From Galerina marginata (taxonomy: Eukaryota; Basidiomycota; Agaricomycetes; Agaricales; Galerinaceae): 64,000 bases of DNA. The stretch lies in assembly GCA_023014335.1 (NCBI GenBank), contig JAECYW010000018.1, positions 372,001-436,000 on the forward strand. The letters run 5' to 3'. Of this stretch, positions 1-11,589 are shown piece after piece. The translations under genes and the position numbers were made by a program. The notes below the pieces were generated by a model. That model had not been told where the DNA came from. It did not search any database and was given only the letters and a program-made list of their open reading frames with translations. Position 1 is the stretch's first letter; each line of letters starts with the position of its first letter.

Positions 1-1684
1 TTTCGCCTTCGCCGCCAGCGCATCCGCGACCGCACTGTCCAGCGTTCGAGAACACCATCGTGTCCGTCCTGTTTCGCCCGAACCGCGACCTCGCTGTGGT
101 AAAGGGTGTCCTTGCTTATGTCTAGGCAGTGCTCTTGTCTTTCCTTTTTTCCGTCTAAATTACCGTCCTTTTGTATTAAATAGAATCAATTCATGACATT
201 CTTATGGATCCGCCGCGCAGCCATGGCCATGGTACATATCTTCCTCCACCCTCACACCGTGCAGTGCTGACTATCCCCTGCTAGTCTGCTCCTTGCCTTT
301 GCCCACGCCCTGCCACAAAGGACCGACGACGCTGACAACGACTCGCATAGTCAAGACCGTTGTCCGTTCAACGCGGGTGCCTCAGTATTCTGCGCCTCGA
401 CGTCTGGTTCATTTCTAACACACCACGTTTTGCTGTTCGCCGTGCAGCTCGCGCCTGCAGACCACACCTGTACTGGCAACACCTGACCCGGACCCAGGAG
501 CCCTCAGTCAGGAGGCAGGATCCAGAACGGCAGGATGAGGAGAGTGGAGGAAGCGCAGCAACGATTGGGTAATCGAGGTCGCTGTCCGCCGTCTAGCCGG
601 TGTTCCTGTTAGTACATCCTCCACTTCCCAAAATCCCGAACCTCCGTCGTCAATGTTGACCGCGTAGCTGATGCCCGCTTCTCACCCCCGGCAGCGCATT
701 ATGTTGCCAGCATTGCAGGGGCGTCTCCATGAACGTTTGCACAAGCACCAACTGACCCAAACCCGGAAGGCAGGATTCAGAATCCAGGACATTTGCGACA
801 ACAAGGAGGGAATGAAGATGGACGACGACAACGGCTGGATAGCTGTCGTCGAGCTGAACTGACGGTTTGCAGGCTTTACGATAAGAATGGGTAAGTAAAT
901 CTCCATAACTTCGTCATATCCTTATACTCACCTTGTTTCCAGGTTACCCAAGCTTGAGACTTCAATGTTCAGCCTCCCGCCCTCGCTTGCCCACTTCGTT
1001 AACGATGGAGGCTTTAGGGAAGGAGGGGGATCCGGATGGACCGGACGGTACCAGCATGGAATCACTCCACACCTTTGGTCCCACCCCCAACATCGACAAT
1101 TCCCTTCCCGTGGCAGTTGGACACACCTGCAACACAGCCAGTTGGACTTCCCGCAGCCCCATCCGTTAGTGTTCGTTGGTGCGATATCAACTTCGCTTGT
1201 GGGCCAGCGCAGTGTGTGGCATGTACGAGTCCATTTCCTTCCCTTCGTTTTGAGTTTAATACAGGTCAATTATTATGTATTCGACGGATTGTTGTACTGA
1301 GGGGCATATTAGTGTAAAACACGCTGTGTACGAGAGCCATTGACCAACATCGTGAAAGTAAAAGGAATCAACATTGGCGCGACGGTCAAGCGGCGGTGTA
1401 GGTGTAAGACGACACCAGAAGGATTAGGGTAGGGCTACAGCAAAGGCCGGACCCTTATTTACAGCGCCCGCTCTACTATGGCTGCTATCGTACGTGTACT
1501 TCTATCATGTAAACTGAGCATGGTTTTGAAGGAATTTGCAAATATAAGATTGGTCTTGATGGGCAACTGGAAGAGGTAGCACATATGCTAGGAGTCCCTC
1601 ATTGGTGGAAATTCAATGTACCCAGGATGTCTTGCCTCACTGCTCCACTTGTCAACAGATATATATTAGTTACTAGTTGGCTGA
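1..1684. other. No gene recognised; spliced-looking GC-rich sequence
   Basis: I cannot assign a gene to this stretch. Several overlapping short open frames lie between 360 and 1,317 on both strands, none with a recognisable domain. A plausible intron lies near 890-941 (GTAAGTAAAT donor, TTTCCAG acceptor), so a fast-evolving or decayed multi-exon gene is possible. The part from about 1,320 to 1,684 looks like ordinary intergenic DNA leading to the 3' end of the minus-strand gene at 1,685. Confidence 0.4.
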
Positions 1685-2638
1685 TCACATTCCAGCATCT
1701 GGGAATTTTTCTGTCACAGTAGATTTATTCCAGCCTGGGGGTTTATCTTTGAGGATGTTCAAAGAGGACTTCGGAAAAAAGAACACATTGCCAATACGTC
1801 CAGGAGTAAGTTTGTCCTCTTTTTTCATAACAAGGGGTGCCCATTCACCCACACAGTGAAAGAGTTGACCAGAAAGAAAGATTAAGAGATCCCCTGGCCG
1901 ATAACTAAAAAGATCAGTCATATCTAGGTTAGAATTCATGATTCACTTACGCTATTTTAACCCCAATGTCAGGCATATACATCTCTCCACCACTATAAGC
2001 CCCAAAATTAAAGGCAGCAGTAGGGCCATCATCAAGGCCATCTTGATGAGTCAACACTGGAAGTTTCCAAACAGTAACTCGACCAATCCAAGGGCCTGGA
2101 TCATGATCATTCCACACCCCTGCATCAAAAGCTTTCTGATATTTGAGGTAGATATCAGGAAATGCAGCCTTGAAACACTGGGCCAGATAGAGAGCCAACA
2201 TTCTTGTGGATTGAAAATAGTGATTCACAGCCATAGCTCCTTGGGGAGTTCTTGTCATATCCCTAGATGGCATCAATACACCATTCTAAGCAGGTATAAA
2301 TTTAAGGTTTAAAGAATAGCAGAAAAAGACTTACAGGATGGCCTTGCATTGGCCAGGCGTGGACAAGATGTAGGGTCCCAGCTAGCTCAAATGATGTTTT
2401 ATCATCACCCTCCTTCCTGTATGCCATCACCTTGTCACTGGGATGACGTACATCCCTATCTGATGCAACAGGCAGCAGGCGAGAGTGAAGCAGCTGTGCT
2501 GCTTCATGAGTACGTTGAAGAAGGGCATTCTATAGAAGGCCAAGGTGAGTTCAATGGTTAGAATATACTTTATAGCCTCACATACTGGAATGCCATCATA
2601 GACAACTTTATGCCCTTCTTTCTGTACCTCCTCTACCT

Positions 2639-2690
2639 TTACAAGTTCTTACGTAGTAAAAGAACTTGTTTTCCGGCCTGCATAGCAGGC
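2639..2690 (+). other. Helitron family A 5' terminus with double hairpin
   Basis: This is the type copy of the 5' end. The first stem is ACAAGTTCTT with AAGAACTTGT around a 9-nt loop, and the second is GCCTGC with GCAGGC around a short loop. The outer stem sequence also occurs inverted inside the 3' end as GTAAGAACTTGT (7,424-7,435), so the two ends share a 12-bp subterminal inverted repeat. The same end opens every tandem unit. Confidence 0.8.
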
Positions 2691-5600
2691 AGAAAACATT
2701 CCTAACGCAATGGTTTGAAATTCTCCCACTCATACTGTGACCCTGCATGGTTTCTGTATCTCAGCCATTACTCAGCCAATTTTGATGATTTTGGTATCAA
2801 AAAATTCGTAAAAATCAGGGCTTTCATGTGGCATGGGTATCCAGGGACAATTCGGTCATGTGATCTGTTCACACGACCCAAAAAGCGGAAATTTGTGTGA
2901 ATTTACACTTGAAGCAGATTTCAGTGAGCTAGATATGCTAAAATATGTTGCGCAGACCAATCTAAAATAATGTACAAATATTTACATATGTTTTGCAATG
3001 ATGTCATGGTGTCTAAATCTGGCAAACAGCCAGCTTAACTCAGTGAAAATCGCAAAATTGGTGTTAAACTGACTGGATAACCCATAAAAGGCATACCAAA
3101 CAATGCAAAACATGACCAAATAGCTTCAATATGATGTAATAGATGCTTACATAATCAAACTCACAACAGAACTCTGTGCAATTGCCTTGGAATCAGTTGA
3201 TGCACCAAGTTAGACCAAAATATTCTCAGGGATATGTCATGTGATATGTGTGCACAGACCATCTCTTAGGTAAAAAACATTATCAGTATTTTTATTTTAT
3301 TTTAATGCCTTTAAAATCTCTCAATATAGCTTATTTACTGTGTTTTCAACAATATTCCGCATTTGGTATGTCACATAAAGATGTGACAATACACATGTGA
3401 CACCATCTTTTAGCCCTGATTTTTCTGATAATTACACATTTTGTTTCAAGGCAATCTGATAAAAACTAAGCGACGTATAAATTAATCTTGTTACATGTTT
3501 CTTATTGTAGTCTAATAATTAATCTTGTTACAAGTTCTTACGTAGTAAAAGAACTTGTTTTCCGGCCTGCATAGCAGGCAGAAAACATTCCTAACGCAAT
3601 GGTTTGAAATTCTCCCACTCATACTGTGACCCTGCATGGTTTCTGTATCTCAGCCATTACTCAGCCAATTTTGATGATTTTGGTATCAAAAAATTCGTAA
3701 AAATCAGGGCTTTCATGTGGCATGGGTATCCAGGGACAATTCGGTCATGTGATCTGTTCACACGACCCAAAAAGCGGAAATTTGTGTGAATTTACACTTG
3801 AAGCAGATTTCAGTGAGCTAGATATGCTAAAATATGTTGCGCAGACCAATCTAAAATAATGTACAAATATTTACATATGTTTTGCAATGATGTCATGGTG
3901 TCTAAATCTGGCAAACAGCCAGCTTAACTCAGTGAAAATCGCAAAATTGGTGTTAAACTGACTGGATAACCCATAAAAGGCATACCAAACAATGCAAAAC
4001 ATGACCAAATAGCTTCAATATGATGTAATAGATGCTTACATAATCAAACTCACAACAGAACTCTGTGCAATTGCCTTGGAATCAGTTGATGCACCAAGTT
4101 AGACCAAAATATTCTCAGGGATATGTCATGTGATATGTGTGCACAGACCATCTCTTAGGTAAAAAACATTATCAGTATTTTTATTTTATTTTAATGCCTT
4201 TAAAATCTCTCAATATAGCTTATTTACTGTGTTTTCAACAATATTCCGCATTTGGTATGTCACATAAAGATGTGACAATACACATGTGACACCATCTTTT
4301 AGCCCTGATTTTTCTGATAATTACACATTTTGTTTCAAGGCAATCTGATAAAAACTAAGCGACGTATAAATTAATCTTGTTACATGTTTCTTATTGTAGT
4401 CTAATAATTAATCTTGTTACAAGTTCTTACGTAGTAAAAGAACTTGTTTTCCGGCCTGCATAGCAGGCAGAAAACATTCCTAACGCAATGGTTTGAAATT
4501 CTCCCACTCATACTGTGACCCTGCATGGTTTCTGTATCTCAGCCATTACTCAGCCAATTTTGATGATTTTGGTATCAAAAAATTCGTAAAAATCAGGGCT
4601 TTCATGTGGCATGGGTATCCAGGGACAATTCGGTCATGTGATCTGTTCACACGACCCAAAAAGCGGAAATTTGTGTGAATTTACACTTGAAGCAGATTTC
4701 AGTGAGCTAGATATGCTAAAATATGTTGCGCAGACCAATCTAAAATAATGTACAAATATTTACATATGTTTTGCAATGATGTCATGGTGTCTAAATCTGG
4801 CAAACAGCCAGCTTAACTCAGTGAAAATCGCAAAATTGGTGTTAAACTGACTGGATAACCCATAAAAGGCATACCAAACAATGCAAAACATGACCAAATA
4901 GCTTCAATATGATGTAATAGATGCTTACATAATCAAACTCACAACAGAACTCTGTGCAATTGCCTTGGAATCAGTTGATGCACCAAGTTAGACCAAAATA
5001 TTCTCAGGGATATGTCATGTGATATGTGTGCACAGACCATCTCTTAGGTAAAAAACATTATCAGTATTTTTATTTTATTTTAATGCCTTTAAAATCTCTC
5101 AATATAGCTTATTTACTGTGTTTTCAACAATATTCCGCATTTGGTATGTCACATAAAGATGTGACAATACACATGTGACACCATCTTTTAGCCCTGATTT
5201 TTCTGATAATTACACATTTTGTTTCAAGGCAATCTGATAAAAACTAAGCGACGTATAAATTAATCTTGTTACATGTTTCTTATTGTAGTCTAATAATTAA
5301 TCTTGTTACAAGTTCTTACGTAGTAAAAGAACTTGTTTTCCGGCCTGCATAGCAGGCAGAAAACATTCCTAACGCAATGGTTTGAAATTCTCCCACTCAT
5401 ACTGTGACCCTGCATGGTTTCTGTATCTCAGCCATTACTCAGCCAATTTTGATGATTTTGGTATCAAAAAATTCGTAAAAATCAGGGCTTTCATGTGGCA
5501 TGGGTATCCAGGGACAATTCGGTCATGTGATCTGTTCACACGACCCAAAAAGCGGAAATTTGTGTGAATTTACACTTGAAGCAGATTTCAGTGAGCTAGA

Positions 5601-7083
5601 TATGCTAAAATATGTTGCGCAGACCAATCTAAAATAATGTACAAATATTTACATATGTTTTGCAATGATGTCATGGTGTCTAAATCTGGCAAACAGCCAG
5701 CTTAACTCAGTGAAAATCGCAAAATTGGTGTTAAACTGACTGGATAACCCATAAAAGGCATACCAAACAATGCAAAACATGACCAAATAGCTTCAATATG
5801 ATGTAATAGATGCTTACATAATCAAACTCACAACAGAACTCTGTGCAATTGCCTTGGAATCAGTTGATGCACCAAGTTAGACCAAAATATTCTCAGGGAT
5901 ATGTCATGTGATATGTGTGCACAGACCATCTCTTAGGTAAAAAACATTATCAGTATTTTTATTTTATTTTAATGCCTTTAAAATCTCTCAATATAGCTTA
6001 TTTACTGTGTTTTCAACAATATTCCGCATTTGGTATGTCACATAAAGATGTGACAATACACATGTGACACCATCTTTTAGCCCTGATTTTTCTGATAATT
6101 ACACATTTTGTTTCAAGGCAATCTGATAAAAACTAAGCGACGTATAAATTAATCTTGTTACATGTTTCTTATTGTAGTCTAATAATTAATCTTGTTACAA
6201 GTTCTTACGTAGTAAAAGAACTTGTTTTCCGGCCTGCATAGCAGGCAGAAAACATTCCTAACGCAATGGTTTGAAATTCTCCCACTCATACTGTGACCCT
6301 GCATGGTTTCTGTATCTCAGCCATTACTCAGCCAATTTTGATGATTTTGGTATCAAAAAATTCGTAAAAATCAGGGCTTTCATGTGGCATGGGTATCCAG
6401 GGACAATTCGGTCATGTGATCTGTTCACACGACCCAAAAAGCGGAAATTTGTGTGAATTTACACTTGAAGCAGATTTCAGTGAGCTAGATATGCTAAAAT
6501 ATGTTGCGCAGACCAATCTAAAATAATGTACAAATATTTACATATGTTTTGCAATGATGTCATGGTGTCTAAATCTGGCAAACAGCCAGCTTAACTCAGT
6601 GAAAATCGCAAAATTGGTGTTAAACTGACTGGATAACCCATAAAAGGCATACCAAACAATGCAAAACATGACCAAATAGCTTCAATATGATGTAATAGAT
6701 GCTTACATAATCAAACTCACAACAGAACTCTGTGCAATTGCCTTGGAATCAGTTGATGCACCAAGTTAGACCAAAATATTCTCAGGGATATGTCATGTGA
6801 TATGTGTGCACAGACCATCTCTTAGGTAAAAAACATTATCAGTATTTTTATTTTATTTTAATGCCTTTAAAATCTCTCAATATAGCTTATTTACTGTGTT
6901 TTCAACAATATTCCGCATTTGGTATGTCACATAAAGATGTGACAATACACATGTGACACCATCTTTTAGCCCTGATTTTTCTGATAATTACACATTTTGT
7001 TTCAAGGCAATCTGATAAAAACTAAGCGACGTATAAATTAATCTTGTTACATGTTTCTTATTGTAGTCTAATAATTAATCTTG
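2639..7083 (+). repeat. 889-bp tandem array, five units
   Basis: The 5'-terminal hairpin recurs at 2,641, 3,530, 4,419, 5,308, 6,197 and 7,086, always 889 bp apart. I saw no differences between the five complete units. Each unit is the 182-bp 5' module plus a 707-bp spacer. The spacer holds small palindromes such as TGTCACAT-AAAG-ATGTGACA and several copies of a CCCTGATTTTT motif. A 61-codon open frame repeats in each unit but has no sign of being a gene. Confidence 0.95.
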
Positions 7084-7269
7084 TTACAAGTTCTTACGTA
7101 GTAAAAGAACTTGTTTTCCGGCCTGCATAGCAGGCAGAAAACATTCCTAACGCAATGGTTTGAAATTCTCCCACTCATACTGTGACCCTGCATGGTTTCT
7201 GTATCTCAGCCATTACTCAGCCAATTTTGATGATTTTGGTATCAAAAAATTCGTAAAAATCAGGGCCTT

Positions 7270-7287
7270 CCTGGTCACGTGACCAGG
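7270..7287. promoter_or_regulatory. 18-bp perfect palindrome CCTGGTCACGTGACCAGG
   Basis: This palindrome has a CACGTG core (the E-box class bound by bHLH factors of the Cbf1/USF type) and lies at the start of the unique 3' module. It recurs in all complete family A copies, for example near 18,340, 21,980, 33,780, 59,490 and 61,750, with one mutated version near 34,930 (CACGTGG). Family B has a shorter GTCACGTGAC at the equivalent place (52,974-52,983). A regulatory or replication role is inferred only from conservation. Confidence 0.45.
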
Positions 7288-7423
7288 CCGTTTTAGGCTT
7301 GTTAAATCCGCCTCATTTTTCTGCTTTTTTTGAGTATAAGATCATCCCAATAGCTTCAGAACTGAGCGGACTATGCATTATTTACTTATTTAACCTTTAT
7401 TTATGGTCGGACTTACCTTAAAA

Positions 7424-7468
7424 GTAAGAACTTGTTTTTGCCATGCGCAGCAATGGCCTCTGACCAAG
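7424..7468 (+). other. Helitron family A 3' terminus
   Basis: The end runs from GTAAGAACTTGT through a hairpin (GCCAT/ATGGC stem, 7,440-7,457) to the terminal CCAAG at 7,468, with a T as the next flanking base. Similar ends occur in this window at 18,157, 18,878, 21,797, 33,445, 33,594, 54,084 and 61,565 (inverted) and at 31,698, 53,181, 54,053 and 59,683 (direct). Hairpin position and flanking T fit Helitron 3' ends, although CAAG replaces the usual CTRR. Confidence 0.75.
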
Positions 7469-8382
7469 TCTCCAGTGTTCGCCCCATTGGCCCTGGATAT
7501 GGTATCCTTTCTGGCTTTATTGAACAGGTCAGAATTGTAGTTTTAGTTCCAGTGTACAGAAATAAAAACCTGGGTGACACAGACCTTCTTTTTAAGGCCA
7601 ACTGGAGTCTTCTCTTTGGGAAGAGGAGAAGCACTGAGGATCCTGTGTGCAAAAACACAGAGGAGTCTCTGGCCATCTTCGTCCTCCCAGATACCAGAGC
7701 AGGCATCTGCTGGAGAGTCCTGCATTTGGTGGATCATTTGATTTGCTTCATCTTGATGATGCTGTGAATTTTTTGGCCTACAATCCAGGGCAGCAAGCTT
7801 AACTCCTGGAATGTAAAAAGTAGGCACATTTTTTTTCCATTGCCCTACTTTATATGTGGCGCTGCGGAGGGCAGAGTCCTCTTGGGATTTGGGAGAACAA
7901 CTCATAGGGCGGTTACCGCCAATAACAGAATTCAGCCGCGAAACCAAAGGGGCCGGAATCGGTGCATTTTTCTGCTTGTTTGATTAGTTGAGGCTCTTTG
8001 CAATACATGATTTTCTTACAGGCTTTGGTTGCCAAGGGTGATGACGTTTCTTCAGAATATGATTACGAGCCGTCAGTAAGGTTGGGGGATCAACAACAAA
8101 TAAGGAAGTACCTGTGATGGTTGTTCATCTGTTACAAATTCAATAGACTTTGCCCGCTTACGAATAGTGGCCATGAAGGTTGAGGTGCAGTGGCCCAGCT
8201 TACATTCAAGTTACGGATCTTGTTTGTTCGGGTCGTAGAATTTCTGAATCCCTAAATTGAGTCAGATATTTGTAAGAGAATGATAACACAAAGCCATATA
8301 CCTTTTCTTAGAGGTTGAGGCAGCGGGGTGAAAGAGGGTGGCGTGAATGAGAGAGAAGACTCCGGTGGTTGATGAGCTCGAG

Positions 8383-8966
8383 GCCGCAATGTGAAGCGAC
8401 TGTGACTGCACTGTGAGATTTCAAACTCAGTCACACTGCACAGCGCAACAAAGTGCATGTGAAGCGCTGTGAAGTTCGCCTTGAGTTCGCCTTTCGTCAT
8501 CGTCCTTTGAACCCTTTCCCTTTGCTGGTCACTGTTGCCTGTTATAGCGTCGCTAGCCATCCCGTACAGCAACGAACGCCTTCCACCGAATTCTAGGACA
8601 TTCTGCGATGATGTCATGTACGGGTGTCGGTCAAGCGTCGGTGTCAGGGTCGTTGCAGGGACTCTCAGCGTCGTCTGCACTCTGGGTGTGATTTTGGGTA
8701 ACCTAACCAGCCTACTGCTTAGCTCAAACGTGCTTCAACAGCTAAGTTGTATTCCTTTGCACTATCCCTTCATTTTCTAGCTGTAGTGTTGAGTACACGC
8801 TCAATAATGTTGTTCAATGTTGCAAGAATTAAATTTAGAACGATTTATAAGCAGATCCCGTTGAACTTCACAGCTCTTCACATGCTTCACAGCAGCTGTG
8901 AAGCGTGTCACTGACTCACAGCCCCACCCAAAACCACTTCACTGGCACTGTACTGCACTCTGCGGC
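8383..8966. repeat. MITE-like inverted-repeat element, about 584 bp
   Basis: About 105 bp at the left end (starting GCCGCAATGTGAAGCG and ending GCATGTGAAGCGCTGTGAAGTTC, quoted in parts) is imperfectly repeated in inverted orientation at 8,868-8,966. Both arms are rich in TGTGAAG and CACTG words. The interior has no recognisable gene. No clear target duplication is visible, so this could be an old foldback element or a diverged local inversion. Confidence 0.4.
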
Positions 8967-9060
8967 AGTACCGCCGATCAGTTGATATTGCCCAATCAAT
9001 ATCGCACGCCGAAAATGCCGAACCCAGAATCCAGATCAACAGCCATCAACGCTGATTGAC

Positions 9061-9790
9061 AATCTATTGACCTTATTTCTGACCACCACCCACCTTCCTT
9101 TCTCCTTACCCGATGTATGCCTCAATGCTTCAGGAAACTATCTAGTAAGTTTTTATTACACTAAATTCTAGTCATATTACTGATTTTCCCGCTTACTAGG
9201 TATCGTTCGGAACGGAAGACCTTGTATCGTGTCGCGAACCCCTCCTCATGTTGAGGGTTGTGGGCTGACACTTCATCGGCTCGGGTAGGATGACGGGGTG
9301 TAGGTGAATCAGAGGAAACCCTGAAGAAGGAGACCTGCATGGTACGTCACAAAATAAGTCAAAATGCGACTCGTTTCGTTGCTTCATATTCTCACCCCGC
9401 CATCAACTAACCGCTCGTTTACAGGCTCACCCGCCAGCTCGCCGCTGTGCTCAAGAACCACCATCATCGCAAGCGTCAGCTCTCCAACACTCCGCCCTTT
9501 ACGGCCACGTGGCCCGCATCATGCAGCGCCCCACCCTGCCATTGGCGCCTCCTTGTTTCGCCGCTGTGCTAGGCAGCTGCGACCTGCAGGAGAAGCACCA
9601 GAAAAATTCGCTGTTACTTGGACTATACGGCAGAAATGGGAGCAGCAACCTTGTCGCCGCTGCTCATTTGAAGTGCGAGGACTATGAGGAGCGGAAGAGG
9701 CGACAGATATCCGTCGCCTTCCCTGCCTTTCCTCAATCCCTCCTTCCCCAATGCCAACGCCTCCCAACGCCGTCTCCGCCATCCGCCAGG
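9061..9790 (+). repeat. Diverged dispersed repeat, copy 1
   Basis: This segment aligns by eye along nearly its whole length with 13,563-14,260. Shared landmarks are CTGACCACCACC, TATATTACTG (TCATATTACTG here), GAGGGTTGTGGGCTG (GAGGGCTGTGGGCTG there), AAATGCGACTCGTTT, CCGCCATCAACTAACCGC, GCTCACCC, TTTACGGCCA and TGCCAACGCCT. Both copies contain what look like two short introns. I do not recognise the family; it may be an old retroposed or duplicated transcript. Confidence 0.6.
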
Positions 9791-9859
9791 CCGGCCCCTA
9801 AGACCAGCACGACCCGGAGCAGCACAGACAACGAGCCTGCGCTGTTCGATTCACCAAAC

Positions 9860-10640
9860 GAACAGCCGCGGGAGCAAGTTGACGAGCACGAGCACGAGCA
9901 ATCCAAGCACGGTCAACGAAGATGGATTACTTGCACCTCAAGCACCGGTGACTCGAAAAGCAAGCAGCAGCGCCTACGTAGCTACCCCTCGTGCAGCTGC
10001 TCTTCTGAAAGGAAGGAGATGGATAATGGAGGCGGCGTGCAGTCGAAGAACGATTCGAAAACTTATCGACCGGACCCCAGCCCACCAACCCACCCGTCGT
10101 TCTCCTCCCTCTCCCTCTCTCCTTCAGTCAATCGCGCTGTCCCTCGATCCCATTCCTCATCGCTCATGATGTCCAGAGCAAGCAACACGGACAACAAGCC
10201 TGCGCTGTTTCAATGAACACCTGCAGGAGCAAGTAGACCAGCACGAGCACCAGCACGAGCAATCCAAGCACGGCCGACGAGGACTCGCCCATGGATTACT
10301 TGCACCTCGAGCGCCAGTGCCTGCGCCTGCTCGCGACGGAATCTCGGGCCTGGGATGAAGGAAGATACCGGGGCGGACATGAGGACGGCAACACGAGGAT
10401 TGAGGATCGAGCAGGAGGAACAGGGGGACTCACTGCCGGAATACGAGCACCTCAAACCGCTCATACTCACCCTCCGTCTGCTCGTCATCATGCCCCCTCC
10501 ACTTCCCGCGAGCCGCGGATGAAATTCGACCCAGCACGAGCACAAGCACTCGAAGCACATGAGCAACATCGAGTCGCCCATGGACTACTTGCACCTCAGA
10601 GTGCCGGTGTCTGCTCGCGACGGATTCGCGGGCCTGTGGT
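9860..10640 (+). repeat. Degenerate tandem repeat, about 300-360 bp period
   Basis: A block containing GAGCA(A/C)-TC(C/G)AAGCAC followed by CCCATGGATTACTTGCACCTC appears three times, near 9,895-9,940, 10,250-10,305 and 10,555-10,600. Copies are diverged. The sequence is GC-rich and open in several frames at once, which explains long spurious open frames here. I see no recognisable domain in any of them. Confidence 0.5.
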
Positions 10641-11589
10641 GAGGAGAGATGACGGGGCAGGCATGAGGACGGCGATGCGGGCATTGAGTTCGGAATCCGC
10701 CACCCCAGCACCGTCGTCGACGTGGAAGCACGATCCTCGAGCCTCAACGACGCAGAGGAGGATTAGCCGTGTTCAAGGCCGGGAGGTGGTGCAGGAACGT
10801 ACTCACCAAGTTCCAGCCTCCATGGGTGGCTGTTTGCCTTTGCCCGTTCTCATCGTCATCGTCAGCAACATGACCACTGGTGCTTCTACGATACAAAAGT
10901 TCTTGGAGTTGGCCGCAGCAGCCGCCACGCAGGTGGGCTCACAGCACCCCGTTCACCATCATCACCCAACTCAACCATCGCCCTCTCGACCTCGCCCATT
11001 TGCGACGCCACTGACCAGCAACGCGACTCGAGGGGAGGAACTCGTACCTGACTAGACTACATACACTTTTTCTGCTAATCCAACACTTCTTCTACACGAC
11101 CCCGCGACCATCATGTCCAAGACGGCGACACCGGCTACCCCGCTCCGACCTACCAGCTCGCAGCGACCGATGTCATTAAGGGGTGGCGAAGAAGGTTGGG
11201 TAGGAGATAGGAAACATGCGACATCGAGGAGAAGCAGCAGCGCAGCTTCTCGGGCAGGCAAGCCCTGTTGCCACTGTTGCCGCCGCCTACCGCGTCGATG
11301 AAGAACTAGAAACCCCCTCTCATTTTTTAAACAATATATGACCCGATTAGGACTGTCATATAGTACAGAGGTCGCAAAGTGTATACCGGTTTACCTTCAT
11401 AGCTAAATACCAGCTCATTATACCCTTCTTCCCAGCCTTCATTATATGGAGATGGCCGCCCACCAACAACCTCAGGCTCTCTCTTGGGGGAGGCGACGAT
11501 GCACCACGACCAAGTTGGTATCATCCTTCAACCAGGATTAGAGCCCAAGCTAGGGTGAGCGGCATTTTTATTTAACGTGTCGTCATTCT
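10641..11589. other. No gene recognised
   Basis: GC-rich sequence up to about 11,300, then AT-richer DNA. A 65-codon minus-strand open frame at 11,327-11,524 could be an exon remnant but has no recognisable motif. The Helitron fragment starts abruptly at about 11,590. Confidence 0.4.

Larger units (their letters stand above)
2639..7468 (+). mobile_element. Non-autonomous Helitron, family A, n=5 tandem units
   Basis: The element is 4,830 bp, which equals 385 + 5 x 889. It begins TTACAAGTTCTTACGTAG, where a 10-bp inverted repeat (ACAAGTTCTT/AAGAACTTGT) folds into a terminal hairpin, followed by a second hairpin around GGCCTGCATAGCAGGC. Five 889-bp units follow, then one more 182-bp 5' module (7,084-7,265), then a 203-bp unique 3' module (7,266-7,468). 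The 3' end has a GCCAT...ATGGC hairpin about 11 nt before the terminal CCAAG, as expected for a Helitron 3' end. Polarity comes from the nearby Rep-helicase element, whose 3' end has the same form. No protein-coding capacity is credible. It sits in an exon of the dioxygenase-like gene. Confidence 0.85.
1685..8174 (-). pseudogene. 2OG-Fe(II) dioxygenase-like protein, coding exon interrupted by a Helitron
   Basis: The gene starts at the ATG at 8,174 (MATIRKRAKSIEF...) and ends at 1,685. Exons are visible at about 7,543-7,947, 7,469-7,520 continuing across the Helitron into about 2,590-2,638, then about 2,335-2,525, 1,951-2,285 and 1,685-1,904, with normal GT-AG introns. The last two exons hold the dioxygenase core: an HxD iron site in VLTHQDG, FNFGAYSGGEMYMP, YRPGDLLIF, a distal His in LFHCVGEW, and an Arg in GRIGNVFFFP as expected for 2-oxoglutarate binding. 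The layout resembles fungal dioxygenases of the TET/JBP-like and prolyl-hydroxylase-like groups; the substrate is unknown. The insertion at 2,639-7,468 breaks the frame after GRTLE. Removing it joins that frame to KVEEVQKEGHKVVYDG with no lesion. As it stands the gene is probably inactive unless the element is spliced out. Confidence 0.72.

Noticed and set aside
222..236. CCATGGCCATGG palindrome as a Helitron-like 3' hairpin
   Set aside because: It lacks the GCCAT-loop-ATGGC spacing and the terminal CAAG|T; no partner end is near.
2715..6456. A 61-residue open frame repeated in every 889-bp unit at 2.7-6.5 kb, and a different one in the 22.8-27.5 kb array, as a repeated small protein
   Set aside because: The frames lie on different strands relative to the unit in the two arrays and are broken in other copies. 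They run through terminal hairpins, and codon patterns show no selection. They are chance openings multiplied by the array.
8252..8680. A 142-codon minus-strand frame as a gene
   Set aside because: It runs through the left arm of the inverted-repeat element and has no domain; its composition looks random.
9509..11055. Two long GC-rich open frames (235 and 254 codons) as genes
   Set aside because: They overlap open frames on both strands, follow a degenerate minisatellite and have no domain; frame openness comes from GC content.
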